In this document: positions 8,074 to 16,688 of the stretch, one piece after another
Numbering within the stretch: the stretch's first letter is position 1
How the letters are laid out: the number at the start of each line of letters is the position of its first letter
Origin: Treponema sp. UBA6988
Lineage (GTDB): Bacteria; Spirochaetota; Spirochaetia; Treponematales; Treponemataceae
Direction of reading: 5' to 3'
NCBI GenBank assembly: GCA_002448445.1
Contig: DJYC01000087.1
Span: forward strand, 1 to 24,752
Length of the DNA stretch: 24,752 bases
Notes under the pieces: generated by a model
Databases searched by the model: none
What the model saw: only the letters and a program-made list of their open reading frames with translations
Told to the model about the DNA's origin: nothing
Made by a program: the position numbers and the translations under genes

Positions 8074-8087
8074 TTCCCACCCAGGAA
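8074..8087 (-). promoter_or_regulatory. Leader hairpin before the Shine-Dalgarno
   Basis: Read on (-): TTCCTGGGTGGGAA, then TAGGAGG. TTCC pairs with GGAA. Same element as at 5324, 11855, 20733 and 24467. Confidence 0.42.
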
Positions 8088-8173
8088 TTAAAAGTCGACT
8101 TTTTTTAATAAAAGTTACTAAACCAATAAATTTTATTGCATTGCCATTGCCGTATTTTGTTTAGCTCCTAACT

Positions 8174-8204
8174 ATATTACGGCATAGAAAGCCAAAAAAA
8201 TCAA
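8174..8204 (-). promoter_or_regulatory. Promoter of the 8061-5629 lipoprotein gene
   Basis: Read on (-): TTGATT (8204-8199), 19-bp spacer ending TGCCG, TAATAT (8179-8174); GAGATTTT upstream of the -35. The spacer is long, but the arrangement matches the promoters at 5410 and 11950. Confidence 0.55.
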
Positions 8205-8296
8205 GTAAAATCTCCAAAATATCAAAAAAAATCATTAGAAAATGACAAAAATCTCTAAATTTGCATATTTTTCTGGCTGCCATTCCGCCGCCATTG

Positions 8297-8331
8297 CAAA
8301 AAAAGCCCGGCCACCACAATGGCAGCCGGGT
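8297..8331 (-). terminator. Terminator of the 11841-8357 lipoprotein pair
   Basis: Read on (-): CCCGGC (8330-8325) pairs with GCCGGG (8311-8306), extended by GCC/GGC inside, then T run from the A-run at 8298-8304. Confidence 0.75.
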
Positions 8332-8356
8332 ATTCCGTCCCTCCCGCTAAAGTTGC

Positions 8357-11300
8357 TTAATCTACATGGTCACTAAGGCTCATGCGGATTGTCTTTGTTA
8401 CAGGCTGATTGCCGGAGATGTTCCTCCAGTGGAATGCAGCACCAGAGTCTGTACCTGAAAGTCTGTTTCCGATTGTCAAGTACGCACTTTCCGCAGAGAA
8501 GACTTTGCTAGAGGCACTGCTATAATGACCATACCACCAGCCGTCCACGTCGTCTACACCAAGGGAGTCGCGCAAGTAGAGGCTAAGTTTTATGGCACCG
8601 TCAAGGAAGTAACCCCAACTCTTGGTTTCAATCGGAACACGGTCATCACCACCGACCATGGTATCTGTCCATGCTCCAAGCTTTACGTTGTGCCCCATAG
8701 GATTGAGCGTATGGGTAAGCTTAAGATACGGAATGTCATCGGACATTGTTATCTCAATTCCAAGTGTTAAAGTTATACCGCTGCTATCGGTTGCTGTTGC
8801 AGTTCCATCACCGTTATCTACAAGATTAAGATCCCTTCTTGTTCCATCAACTTCAATTACATACCTCCAGCCCTGATAGCTATAAGTTGTTTTCATCATG
8901 TCACCACCGTTTACGCGGCCTACAAAGTCAAGTTTACCGTTACGTATTGTAAAGGCAAGCATGTTTGGATAGTCACCGTTTACAGTAGTATAGTCAGTAC
9001 CGTTCACCTTTACGGTTGCATCAGCAGAAAGACCTTCCAGCTGGCTAACAGTTATTGGGAATGTGTATGTTACTTCACGGCCATCCTTTGTGTTCACCAC
9101 GTACCTAAGCACAATCTCGGAGTAGTTTGCATAGGTGAAGACAGAAATCTTGCACTTACCGTCGCTTGCAATCGGGACATTCTCTACGCGCACTGCATTC
9201 GGGTGGGTAAAGTCCGTCTCTGCATTCAGAGTGCCGGTAAGAGTTGCAGATACAATGCTCTCAAAGATATCGCTGTTCCAAGTTGGAGTTACAAGAATCT
9301 TACCCATGTAGTTAACGGATGTCTGGAGGTTAAGGCCAGAGTAGTCCGTTGTGTAGGGCTTGAATGTGCTTGTAATGTTGAACGGGTTGCTTCCAGATTC
9401 AGAGTCTGTTGGACCGTACTGGTTCATTACAATTCCGCTCAAAGGTCCGCGGCCAACAGAGTAGTTTCCGTCTGCACCCTTTCCAATGTCGCTTACAGTT
9501 TCGTGTGTTTCTGTATTTGTAACGCTGATTGTGTGTGGTGCAATTTCCACATCATCTTCTGCAAGTACAATTACAGAACCTGTGTCGAGTTTTGTGCCGT
9601 CTTGGGTAACAATTTCAACGTTACCGCTAACATCATCAGTTGCAGTTACAACTCCGCCGTCAAAGGTATCAATGTCAATTCCCTTTTCTGAATTGGCATC
9701 GCCAATCTTAACGTTTCCGCTTACGTTTACGGAAGATACTCCGTCTACATGATCTCTGTCTCCAGCTGCGGCAACAACTTCACCGCCAGAAATATTGATT
9801 GTAGCGTTGCCAGTGACAGTTCCACCGTTTGAACCGCCGCCAACGTTTTCAACCTTTCCACCGGTAACGTTTACTGTAGAAGAGCCAGTTGTGCCAGATT
9901 GGCCTGCTCCGTACACATTCTGTATGTAGCCGCCTTTTACGTCCACAACAGAGTCTCCTGTAACGGAACCAGTGCTGCTTCCGCCGTAAACTGTGCCAAT
10001 TGTACCACCGTTGATTTCTACGCTTGTGTTGCCAACAGTGCCGCTTCCGTTTCCGCCGTAAACTGCGTTAAGGTTTCCGCTGTTTACAGTAACGCTTGTG
10101 TCACCGCTGTAGTTTCCGCCCTGGCTACCGCCGTAGACAGTCCATCCGGTAAAGTCAAAGGGCTGGCCGTTGTCTCCGAGGATGACTTCGTCTGCATCGC
10201 AAACACCGTCGCCGTCTTCATCAAAGTAGATGCGGGTTGTCTTTCCTTCCGCCTGGACAATAAGGGAAGCTCCCCTTGCAGAGATTACCTTTGCATTGTG
10301 ATCCATCTCGTAGCCCCACTTTGCAAAGAGGGTTTTGTTGCCGGTAGTTCCAGAGGCAATTGTTGAAAGAGCGTTTCCGCCGTAAGAACTGGTTTCGTAC
10401 CAGCCGGAGAATGTTGCACCCCTCTTGCTTACAACGGGGGATGTGGCAAGCGCGATGTCTCCGTCGTAGGGGCTGTATGTTCCCTGCATAGTTCCATTGC
10501 GGCTACCACCGTTAAGTGTGTATGTAATGGAGTAAAGCGACATAAGGTCATTGATGGTACGGGTGGCCCTGGATTCAAGTCCTGTGGCAATGCGCACCAA
10601 TTCCGTGTAGGTCTGCTTTACACTTGTTCCGTCGTCCTTGCGGATGTAAAAGAAGAACTTTACGATGTAGTTTCCGTTTACAGGATTTGTAGCAAATGTA
10701 ACGCTCTTGTAGGTCCCTGCGGTTGAAGGCTGCAGCGGGGCACCTTCCGAAATGCTAAAATTAGCACCATCGAATGGCTCAAGTGCAACCGTAACCTTCT
10801 CTACAGTGTAAAGACCTGCATCTGCCGGGTAGTTGATAGTTACGCTAAGGCTTCCGTTGCCGTTTGCTTCTGAAAGCTCGCCAAAGTTCAGCCTGTTGCC
10901 GCCGTTTGAAATGTTCTGTCCCTCAATGCTCTTTTGCAAAACAGGAACATAGTTTTCGCCAGAAAGGATGTATGCGGTTACAGAGAAATTCCAGGATCCT
11001 GGTGTAAGTTCAATCGTGTTCGAGCTGATGGCCGCAAGCATGAGAGTGTATGCGCTGCCGGCATCGCTTGTGTCCCATGTGCCAAGAAGCACTTCCTCTG
11101 GCTCCTCTGCATCCAGGGCAGTACCGCGGAGTTCAAAGCGAGTAATGGAAGTTGCAAGGTCAAAACTGCTGTTCGGCAGGATTGTGCGGCCGTTTCCAAA
11201 TGATATAGAAGAAAGATATGCCTTTCCACTTCCACTGCTTGAAGAAGCCCTGTCGTCACGGTCAGAAACGCCGTTCAAGCCGGAACAGGCAACCAAAGAT

Positions 11301-11365
11301 GCACAAAGCAAGAGAGTAACAGCCTTAAAAATATTGTCAAAAATGTTTGTCTTAAATGTCTTCAT
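8357..11365 (-). CDS. Large surface lipoprotein with InlB and solenoid repeats and a non-lectin C-terminus
   Basis: 1002 residues. Lipobox LVAC (Cys27), then SGLNGVSDRDD. The N-terminal two thirds match its paralogue at 1814-4831: YLSSISFG..GRTILP, beta-sandwich region, InlB-type repeat (about 277-345, ending TLFAKW), a strong calcium-type loop DEDGDGVCDADE (about 380), then solenoid repeats (about 405-545; AVYGGNGSGTV, TVYGGSSTGSV, NVYGAGQSGTT, NVGGGSNGGTV). From about residue 640 it differs completely: no GYLMTIT, EPN or WND. It has instead a beta-rich region with ITMSDDIPYLKLTHTLNP, LGAWTDTMVGGDDRVPIE and WWYGHYSS, ending SLSDHVD. I do not recognise this domain securely; it recalls galactose-mutarotase-like surface domains. 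Second gene of a pair with 11377-11841, 11 nt apart, ribosome site AAGGAGG. Confidence 0.83.
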   Translation of the reverse strand: MKTFKTNIFDNIFKAVTLLLCASLVACSGLNGVSDRDDRASSSSGSGKAYLSSISFGNGRTILPNSSFDLATSITRFELRGTALDAEEPEEVLLGTWDTSDAGSAYTLMLAAISSNTIELTPGSWNFSVTAYILSGENYVPVLQKSIEGQNISNGGNRLNFGELSEANGNGSLSVTINYPADAGLYTVEKVTVALEPFDGANFSISEGAPLQPSTAGTYKSVTFATNPVNGNYIVKFFFYIRKDDGTSVKQTYTELVRIATGLESRATRTINDLMSLYSITYTLNGGSRNGTMQGTYSPYDGDIALATSPVVSKRGATFSGWYETSSYGGNALSTIASGTTGNKTLFAKWGYEMDHNAKVISARGASLIVQAEGKTTRIYFDEDGDGVCDADEVILGDNGQPFDFTGWTVYGGSQGGNYSGDTSVTVNSGNLNAVYGGNGSGTVGNTSVEINGGTIGTVYGGSSTGSVTGDSVVDVKGGYIQNVYGAGQSGTTGSSTVNVTGGKVENVGGGSNGGTVTGNATINISGGEVVAAAGDRDHVDGVSSVNVSGNVKIGDANSEKGIDIDTFDGGVVTATDDVSGNVEIVTQDGTKLDTGSVIVLAEDDVEIAPHTISVTNTETHETVSDIGKGADGNYSVGRGPLSGIVMNQYGPTDSESGSNPFNITSTFKPYTTDYSGLNLQTSVNYMGKILVTPTWNSDIFESIVSATLTGTLNAETDFTHPNAVRVENVPIASDGKCKISVFTYANYSEIVLRYVVNTKDGREVTYTFPITVSQLEGLSADATVKVNGTDYTTVNGDYPNMLAFTIRNGKLDFVGRVNGGDMMKTTYSYQGWRYVIEVDGTRRDLNLVDNGDGTATATDSSGITLTLGIEITMSDDIPYLKLTHTLNPMGHNVKLGAWTDTMVGGDDRVPIETKSWGYFLDGAIKLSLYLRDSLGVDDVDGWWYGHYSSASSKVFSAESAYLTIGNRLSGTDSGAAFHWRNISGNQPVTKTIRMSLSDHVD

Positions 11366-11376
11366 AACACACCTCC

Positions 11377-11841
11377 TTAGTTAGCTGCCCTAACGGTAAA
11401 GCTTTTTGTAGAGCCATAGTAACTGTCTCCATTCCTCACGATGAGCATAAGCTGGTGAGGACCAGAAGCGGAAGCTGTGTATGTAACTGAATTTCCTGTT
11501 CCAAGAGACGCACCGTCAACATACCAGGCATAGCTTTCGTAGCCATCATTGGCTGCAAAAGTAACGGATGTACCAGCAACAAAGCTGGAGCCAGACGGAG
11601 TATTTGTAATGCCAAGATTTGCATCGCTGTAGGTCGGAGCCTGCATGTTCAAAATTGAATTCTCATTCTGAACAGGAATCTCAGGTTCCAGCTGTGGTTC
11701 GGGCTGCAAGACAGGCTCGGGCTCAGGTTCATAAAAATCACTGCTGCCACCGCCGCCGCCTCCACCACCGCAAGACGCGATAAGAAGAGCAAGAGTAAAA
11801 ACCGTCACAAAACTGACCAAATCCAAAAGTAGCTTTTTCAT
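11377..11841 (-). CDS. Small polyglycine-tethered lipoprotein with Ig/PKD-like domain
   Basis: 154 residues from the ATG at 11841 (AAGGAGG seven bases before). Lipobox IASC (Cys24), eight Gly, Pro/Glu stalk (EPEPEPVLQPEPQLEPEIP) and a C-terminal beta domain with YESYAWYVDGASLGT. Close paralogue of 4843-5310: signal peptide, tether, stalk, leader and promoter are almost the same, and the domain differs in blocks (TNTPSGSSFVAGTSVTF against SNSLNRFNFSVGESVTF). First gene of the pair with 8357-11365. Function unknown; likely partner of the large lipoprotein. Confidence 0.8.
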   Translation of the reverse strand: MKKLLLDLVSFVTVFTLALLIASCGGGGGGGGSSDFYEPEPEPVLQPEPQLEPEIPVQNENSILNMQAPTYSDANLGITNTPSGSSFVAGTSVTFAANDGYESYAWYVDGASLGTGNSVTYTASASGPHQLMLIVRNGDSYYGSTKSFTVRAAN

Positions 11842-11854
11842 ATGCCAACCTCCT

Positions 11855-11868
11855 TTCCCACCCGGGAA
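11855..11868 (-). promoter_or_regulatory. Leader hairpin before the Shine-Dalgarno
   Basis: Read on (-): TTCCCGGGTGGGAA then AGGAGG. This copy forms the best stem, TTCCC with GGGAA around GGGT. Confidence 0.48.
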
Positions 11869-11949
11869 TAAAAAAGCCGACACTTTTTAAAATAAATAAA
11901 AACTATTCAAAATCTACTTTTGCTATGGTTTACGTTTCTACCTACTTTT

Positions 11950-11978
11950 ATATTACGGCAAAAATCTCCAAAAGTCAA
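11950..11978 (-). promoter_or_regulatory. Promoter of the 11841-8357 lipoprotein pair
   Basis: Read on (-): TTGACT (11978-11973), 17-bp spacer ending TGCCG, TAATAT (11955-11950), with GAGATTTTT upstream. The leader (about 105 nt) shares TAGAAACGTAAACCATA and GTGTCGGCTTTTTT with that of the 5310 gene. Confidence 0.68.
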
Positions 11979-12053
11979 GTAAAAATCTCTAATTTTTCTA
12001 AAATATTTAAAATGTGTAAAACACCTTAAAACCTCCCATCCCAAAACCTTTTC

Positions 12054-12104
12054 TTGCTAAAGTAAAATTTGCATGTTAAGATTTTATAGTTATGTCAAGA
12101 TAAT
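12054..12104 (+). promoter_or_regulatory. Possible promoter of the binding protein-cyclase-racemase operon
   Basis: Two weak candidates in this A/T-rich gap: TTGCTA (12054-12059), 17 bp, TAAGAT (12077-12082); or TTAAGA (12076-12081), 17 bp, GATAAT (12099-12104). Neither is decisive. This is the divergent spacer (11842-12176) between two oppositely directed operons; no gene is seen in it. Confidence 0.3.
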
Positions 12105-12176
12105 ATAGATATGGAAAGAAACGTGATTAGACCACGCTTTTTGTTTATCGGCTTCATCTTATCCAAGGAGTTCCTT

Positions 12177-13019
12177 ATGAAAGTTTCGCATAAAGCAGCT
12201 GCGGGTCTACTTATGGCTTTCTTTTTTGCGCTTGCATCTGCAACTTTTGCCATGGCCCAGGATTCTGGCGAAGAACGCCCGGCCAACCGCCATGATATGG
12301 AAGAAATCATCAGCCGGGGAGAGCTGAGGGTTGCAATTACTGCGGTGGATCAGGCTCCTTTTTACTTTGTGGACAAATCTGGAAACCTTGCAGGCTACGA
12401 CATAGACCTTGCGCATAAAATGGCGGATGAACTAGGAGTAAAGCTGGTTATCTCGCGTGAAGCAGCCACATTCAACGACCTTGTTCCACTTGTCTCCTCT
12501 GGAAAGGCGGATCTTGCCATTTCCAAGCTAAGCCGAACCCTTACCCGCTCAAAATTCGTCAAATTTTCAACCCCCTACATGACATTCCGGCAGGGAATTC
12601 TCTTTAACCGTTTGCAACTGGCAAAAGTCGCCTCAGAAGATTCCGTAAACCAGTTTGTGCGGAACTACATAGGCACGATGGGCGTTATTGCAAAGTCATC
12701 CTACGCAAACTATGCCAAGGAAAATTTTCCCAATGCCACTCTGATGGAATACCCTACCTGGGAAGCAGCCATAGATGCCCTTACCCGCGGAGAGGTGCTT
12801 TCCGTCTACCGCGATGAACTAGAGCTAAAGAAAGTCCTTTCCTCCGTTCCCAACAGCGCGCTCTTGTTTAAGCCCATCTACTTCCGCGACCTTACGGACC
12901 CTCTTGCAATAGCAATAAAGAGCAGCAATACCCAGCTTTTGTTCTGGGTGAACATCTTCCTGGAAAGCCAGCCCAAAATGACGGCAGACCAGATTCTTGA
13001 AAAATACGCAAATAAATAA
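12177..13019 (+). CDS. Periplasmic amino-acid-type solute-binding protein
   Basis: 280 residues from the ATG at 12177, chosen because AAGGAG lies six bases before it and a signal peptide starts there (MKVSHKAAAGLLMAFFFAL, cleavage after AMA at about residue 27); the frame is open to 12111 without a ribosome site. Mature protein fits the type 2 periplasmic binding family SBP_bac_3: RGELRVAITAVDQAPFYFVD, GYDIDLAHKMADELGV, FNDLVPLVSSGKADLAIS, then SRTLTRSKFVKFSTPYM, the usual S-T-x-x-R...FSxPY box in polar amino acid binders. No lipobox, so soluble in the periplasm. There is no ABC permease or ATPase nearby; the next gene, 12 nt on, is an SDF transporter-cyclase fusion, so it may feed ligand to the transporter or the receptor. 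Specificity (Glu, Asp or similar) is inferred. Confidence 0.85.
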   Translation: MKVSHKAAAGLLMAFFFALASATFAMAQDSGEERPANRHDMEEIISRGELRVAITAVDQAPFYFVDKSGNLAGYDIDLAHKMADELGVKLVISREAATFNDLVPLVSSGKADLAISKLSRTLTRSKFVKFSTPYMTFRQGILFNRLQLAKVASEDSVNQFVRNYIGTMGVIAKSSYANYAKENFPNATLMEYPTWEAAIDALTRGEVLSVYRDELELKKVLSSVPNSALLFKPIYFRDLTDPLAIAIKSSNTQLLFWVNIFLESQPKMTADQILEKYANK

Positions 13020-13031
13020 GGGGAATATTCT

Positions 13032-16000
13032 ATGATTGGTAAAATCCTCAAAAATCCTATAACCATTCTCCTGGCCGTGGTGCTGGGCATACTCTTTGGC
13101 TTTTATGAAAAGAATCTGGCCCTTTCCTGGGGCATAATCGGGGACGTGTACCTAAACCTCTTCCAGATGACGGTCATCCCCATCCTTGTAACTTCCATCG
13201 TGGCAAGCCTTGCAATGCTGATGAAGGATGCAAACGCAAGAGCCCACATCACAAAGATTCTGCTTGCCTTTATGCTCATGCTCCTTGCTACGGCCGTATT
13301 CGGTACCGTAGCGGGAATGCTCAGCCGCCCGGGAAAAGATCTCGGCGAATCAACAACGGCCGTCCTTGACCAGATAATCAAGACTTCTACAGACAACACC
13401 AAGGACGAAATCGCCCTCTACGACCCTTCAAGCGATGCAAGCACCAACAAGTCCTCGCTAGTTGACTTCTTTGCCAACATCGTTCCTTCCAACATCTTCA
13501 AGTCATTCAGCAACGGTTCAATCCTTCAGCTGGTCTTCTTTAGCATTATATTCGGTGTGGCAATAGGCTTTTTGAGCGAATCATCATCCGCGCGGCTCAT
13601 AAACGGCGTTGTGTCGCTAAAAGAGTCCTTCCAAAAGCTTATAAACTGGACCATGTACGGTCTTCCCATAGGCCTTGTTTTCCTCATGGGAAAGCAGATT
13701 GCCCAAGTTGGCGTAGAGATACTGCTTGCCATGGTAAAATTCATTGTGGTCTTCTACGCGGCGGGTCTTGCCGCAATGCTAGTGTGTACAATCATCATAT
13801 GGATAAGGTCTGGCATAAAGAACCCTCTAAAGGTTTTAAAAACTCTGATGGATCCGGTAATAATCTGCTTTGCAACCCGCAACAGCTTTGCATCCCTTCC
13901 CTCCTCAGTAACCGCCCTAAAGAACCTTAGGCTAAGCGAAAACACCGTTGACCTTGTCTTCCCCCTCGGCGTTACAATCCTGCGCTTTGGAAACATAATG
14001 TACTTTGCGCTGGCAGCATGCTTTGTCTCGCAGATATATGACGCATCCCTCTCGCTTACCGCCATGCTCCTTATCGTGGTTGGCTCACTGCTTGCGGGTA
14101 CAGCAACCGCGGGTGCATCAGGCCTCCTTACGCTGCCAATGATTTCCCTTATCCTTGACCCGCTCGGCCTCCCTGTTGAATCAATCCTCGTGGTCTTCAT
14201 GGCAATCGACTCTCTGATTGACCCCATGCGTACCCTTCTCATCGTATACGTCAACATTGCCACCACAGCCTTGGTTGCAGGAAGGGAAAGCGAGGAGGAG
14301 CGCAACGCAAAGACAAAGATGCGCATTGCAGCCGCCACCGCAGGAGAAATATTCTCTCCGGAAGAAGCGGCTCAAATTTCAGACGCAAATGCACAAAATC
14401 CCGCACTGCCAGACTTTAGTGCAGACATCCAGTCGGTAAAGGTCCATTACGAAACATCACAAGCCTCAATCGCAAGCATGGCAGCCCCAGCTTCCGCATC
14501 AAAGACATTGCGCCTGAACCCAGCCACAGAAAAAAAGGAAAGGCTAACCACATCCCTTCCCGGCGGCATAAAGATAAAAATCCGCGACGCGCTCATCCTT
14601 ATCAACACCGTGCTTCTCATACTCACGGCGAGTGTAATCATCCGCATAAACTCCCACGGCACCCAGGACTCCGTATATTCTGTTTCCACAAAGCTGGTAA
14701 CGGAAATCCTAAAGTCCGTGGACACAAAGATACAGGCCTACTACACACCGGCAGACCAGGCCATACACAACATTTCCTTCCACTACTGGAACGAAGACCG
14801 CTTCCACTTTAAGAGCAACAACGAAGCCGCCCTTGACTACTTTATGGAACTCTTGCAGACCCACAAGGAATTTGCAATGGTCTACTTTGGAGACACCCAG
14901 GGCAACCTCATAATGGGCAGACGAATGCCAGACGGAACTCTTACAAGGCGCTACATAACGCGCACGGAAGATTCAGTCATTACAAAATACGTGCACGAAA
15001 ACAAATCCTACAACGCAACATTCCCCACAACGGAAGAAAGCCTGGAAACCGGCTATGACCCGCGCACAAGGGGATGGTACAAAAAAGCCGTAACACAAAA
15101 GAAAGCCGTATGGACAAACGTCTACATCTTTGCAACGGACAACATGCCTGGCTTCTCATGTGCGGCCCCAGTCTACAATGACGACGGTGGACTAGAAGGC
15201 GTTGCCTGCATCGACATAGGAATCCGCGACCTTTCCCTCTACCTTGGCGGCATTTCCACAACGGAAAATTCAAAGCTCTTCATCTACGATCAGGACAACC
15301 AGATAATCGCAAAGCCTCTCAAGGCGGAAGACCCGCTGGACATACTGCTAAGCGTATACCCCGGAGCAGACGGAAGCAACAACTACAGCATGAAGAAGGT
15401 GGACGACCAGGCGGACCCGGTAATTGCGGAGGCATTCAAAAATAGCACAGGCCGCGTCAACACGAACGGCATTTATTCATTCAGCCTGGACGGAAACAAC
15501 TATTTCTGCAAGGTGGACTCAATGCCCCTCGACCAGGAGCTTTCCATCAACGTAGGAATGATTGTCCCCGACAACGACATAATGGGCATCGTCTACAAAA
15601 ACAACCGCATGGTCCTCATAATCTCGCTGATTGTAATCATAATCGCAATCATCATCTCCATACTGGTGTCCTCACTCATATCAAAGCCGCTCAAAATTCT
15701 TTCTACGGAAATGAACGACATCAAGGAACTGGATATCGATGACGGAGAAGTAGACATCAACTCAGGAATCAAGGAAATAGACAACATGGTTGATTCCTTC
15801 CAGGGCATGAAGCAGGGACTTGCAAGCTTTAAGAAATACGTTCCCTCAGACCTCGTTACCCAGCTGGTAAAAAACAGCCAGAGCGCAGAAATAGGGGGAA
15901 AGAAGCAGACTCTCACCCTCCTCTTCTCCGACATAGAAAACTTTACCGGCATCTCGGAAAAAACACCGCCTGAGGAACTCGTAAACCGCCTCTACGACTA

Positions 16001-16688
16001 CTTCTCAATCTTTGCCCACACAATAACTGGCAACAGAGGAACCATAGACAAGTACATAGGCGACTCAATCATGGCATTCTGGGGCGCACCGATAGAAATG
16101 GATGCAAAGACCCATGCAACTCTCGCCTGCCGCGCAGCACTAACATGCCAGATGCAGGGTCAGAATCTTTCCAACCAGTGGGTACGCGAAGGAAAGCCCA
16201 AGTTCCACACCAGGTTCGGAATCCACACAGGTGAAGTCGTTGTAGGAAACATGGGGTCTGACGAGCGCATCAACTATACGGTACTCGGCGACAACGTAAA
16301 CCTCGCAAGCCGCCTAGAAGGCATCAACAAGTACTACGGCACAGAAATCATAATCAGCGCAAACACCCACGACCTTGTAAAGGACGACTTTGAATTCCGC
16401 ATGCTGGACAAAATTACGGTAAAGGGCAAAACCCAGCCCCTCTTTATCTATGAACTTCTCGCGGAAAAGGACAAACTCAACCAGAGCCTAATAAAGATTT
16501 ACAGCGCATACGAGCGTGGCCTCAAGTTCTACTTCGACGGAGACTGGGACAACTGCATCAAATACATGACGGCAGTAAGACGGCACTCCAACGACAAGGC
16601 AGCACAGGTAATCTTGGAGAGGGCAGAAAATTTCAAGCTGAATCCACCAGCTGTTTGGGACGGTGTATATGCATTCGACAAAAAGTAG
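13032..16688 (+). CDS. SDF transporter fused to dCache receptor and class III nucleotide cyclase
   Basis: 1218 residues. 1-416: sodium:dicarboxylate/glutamate symporter fold (SDF) with hairpin-1 box TRNSFASLP (282-290), a TM7 PLGVTILRFGN segment (311-321), hairpin-2-like AGTATAGASGL and TM8 box DSLIDPMRT (393-401). 417-515: polar linker. About 520-541: transmembrane helix. About 545-855: dCache sensor with Y675-x4-R680-x-W682-Y683, Y698 and D728, the pattern of amino-acid-binding dCache domains. About 860-884: second helix, then a HAMP-like segment. About 950-1137: class III cyclase with metal Asp in FSDIENFT (D967) and DKYIGD (D1011), and NLASR (N1090, R1094), so it appears active; ATP is the likely substrate. 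Tail 1140-1218 is helical, TPR-like. ATG with AAGGGG; overlaps the next gene by 20 nt. The frame is continuous, with no sign of an assembly join. Confidence 0.88.
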   Translation: MIGKILKNPITILLAVVLGILFGFYEKNLALSWGIIGDVYLNLFQMTVIPILVTSIVASLAMLMKDANARAHITKILLAFMLMLLATAVFGTVAGMLSRPGKDLGESTTAVLDQIIKTSTDNTKDEIALYDPSSDASTNKSSLVDFFANIVPSNIFKSFSNGSILQLVFFSIIFGVAIGFLSESSSARLINGVVSLKESFQKLINWTMYGLPIGLVFLMGKQIAQVGVEILLAMVKFIVVFYAAGLAAMLVCTIIIWIRSGIKNPLKVLKTLMDPVIICFATRNSFASLPSSVTALKNLRLSENTVDLVFPLGVTILRFGNIMYFALAACFVSQIYDASLSLTAMLLIVVGSLLAGTATAGASGLLTLPMISLILDPLGLPVESILVVFMAIDSLIDPMRTLLIVYVNIATTALVAGRESEEERNAKTKMRIAAATAGEIFSPEEAAQISDANAQNPALPDFSADIQSVKVHYETSQASIASMAAPASASKTLRLNPATEKKERLTTSLPGGIKIKIRDALILINTVLLILTASVIIRINSHGTQDSVYSVSTKLVTEILKSVDTKIQAYYTPADQAIHNISFHYWNEDRFHFKSNNEAALDYFMELLQTHKEFAMVYFGDTQGNLIMGRRMPDGTLTRRYITRTEDSVITKYVHENKSYNATFPTTEESLETGYDPRTRGWYKKAVTQKKAVWTNVYIFATDNMPGFSCAAPVYNDDGGLEGVACIDIGIRDLSLYLGGISTTENSKLFIYDQDNQIIAKPLKAEDPLDILLSVYPGADGSNNYSMKKVDDQADPVIAEAFKNSTGRVNTNGIYSFSLDGNNYFCKVDSMPLDQELSINVGMIVPDNDIMGIVYKNNRMVLIISLIVIIIAIIISILVSSLISKPLKILSTEMNDIKELDIDDGEVDINSGIKEIDNMVDSFQGMKQGLASFKKYVPSDLVTQLVKNSQSAEIGGKKQTLTLLFSDIENFTGISEKTPPEELVNRLYDYFSIFAHTITGNRGTIDKYIGDSIMAFWGAPIEMDAKTHATLACRAALTCQMQGQNLSNQWVREGKPKFHTRFGIHTGEVVVGNMGSDERINYTVLGDNVNLASRLEGINKYYGTEIIISANTHDLVKDDFEFRMLDKITVKGKTQPLFIYELLAEKDKLNQSLIKIYSAYERGLKFYFDGDWDNCIKYMTAVRRHSNDKAAQVILERAENFKLNPPAVWDGVYAFDKK

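Noticed and set aside
12014..12024. GTGT-aaa-ACAC as a CRP-type operator for the cyclase operon
   Set aside because: Short, lacks the TGTGA-N6-TCACA form, and such inverted repeats arise by chance in A/T-rich gaps.
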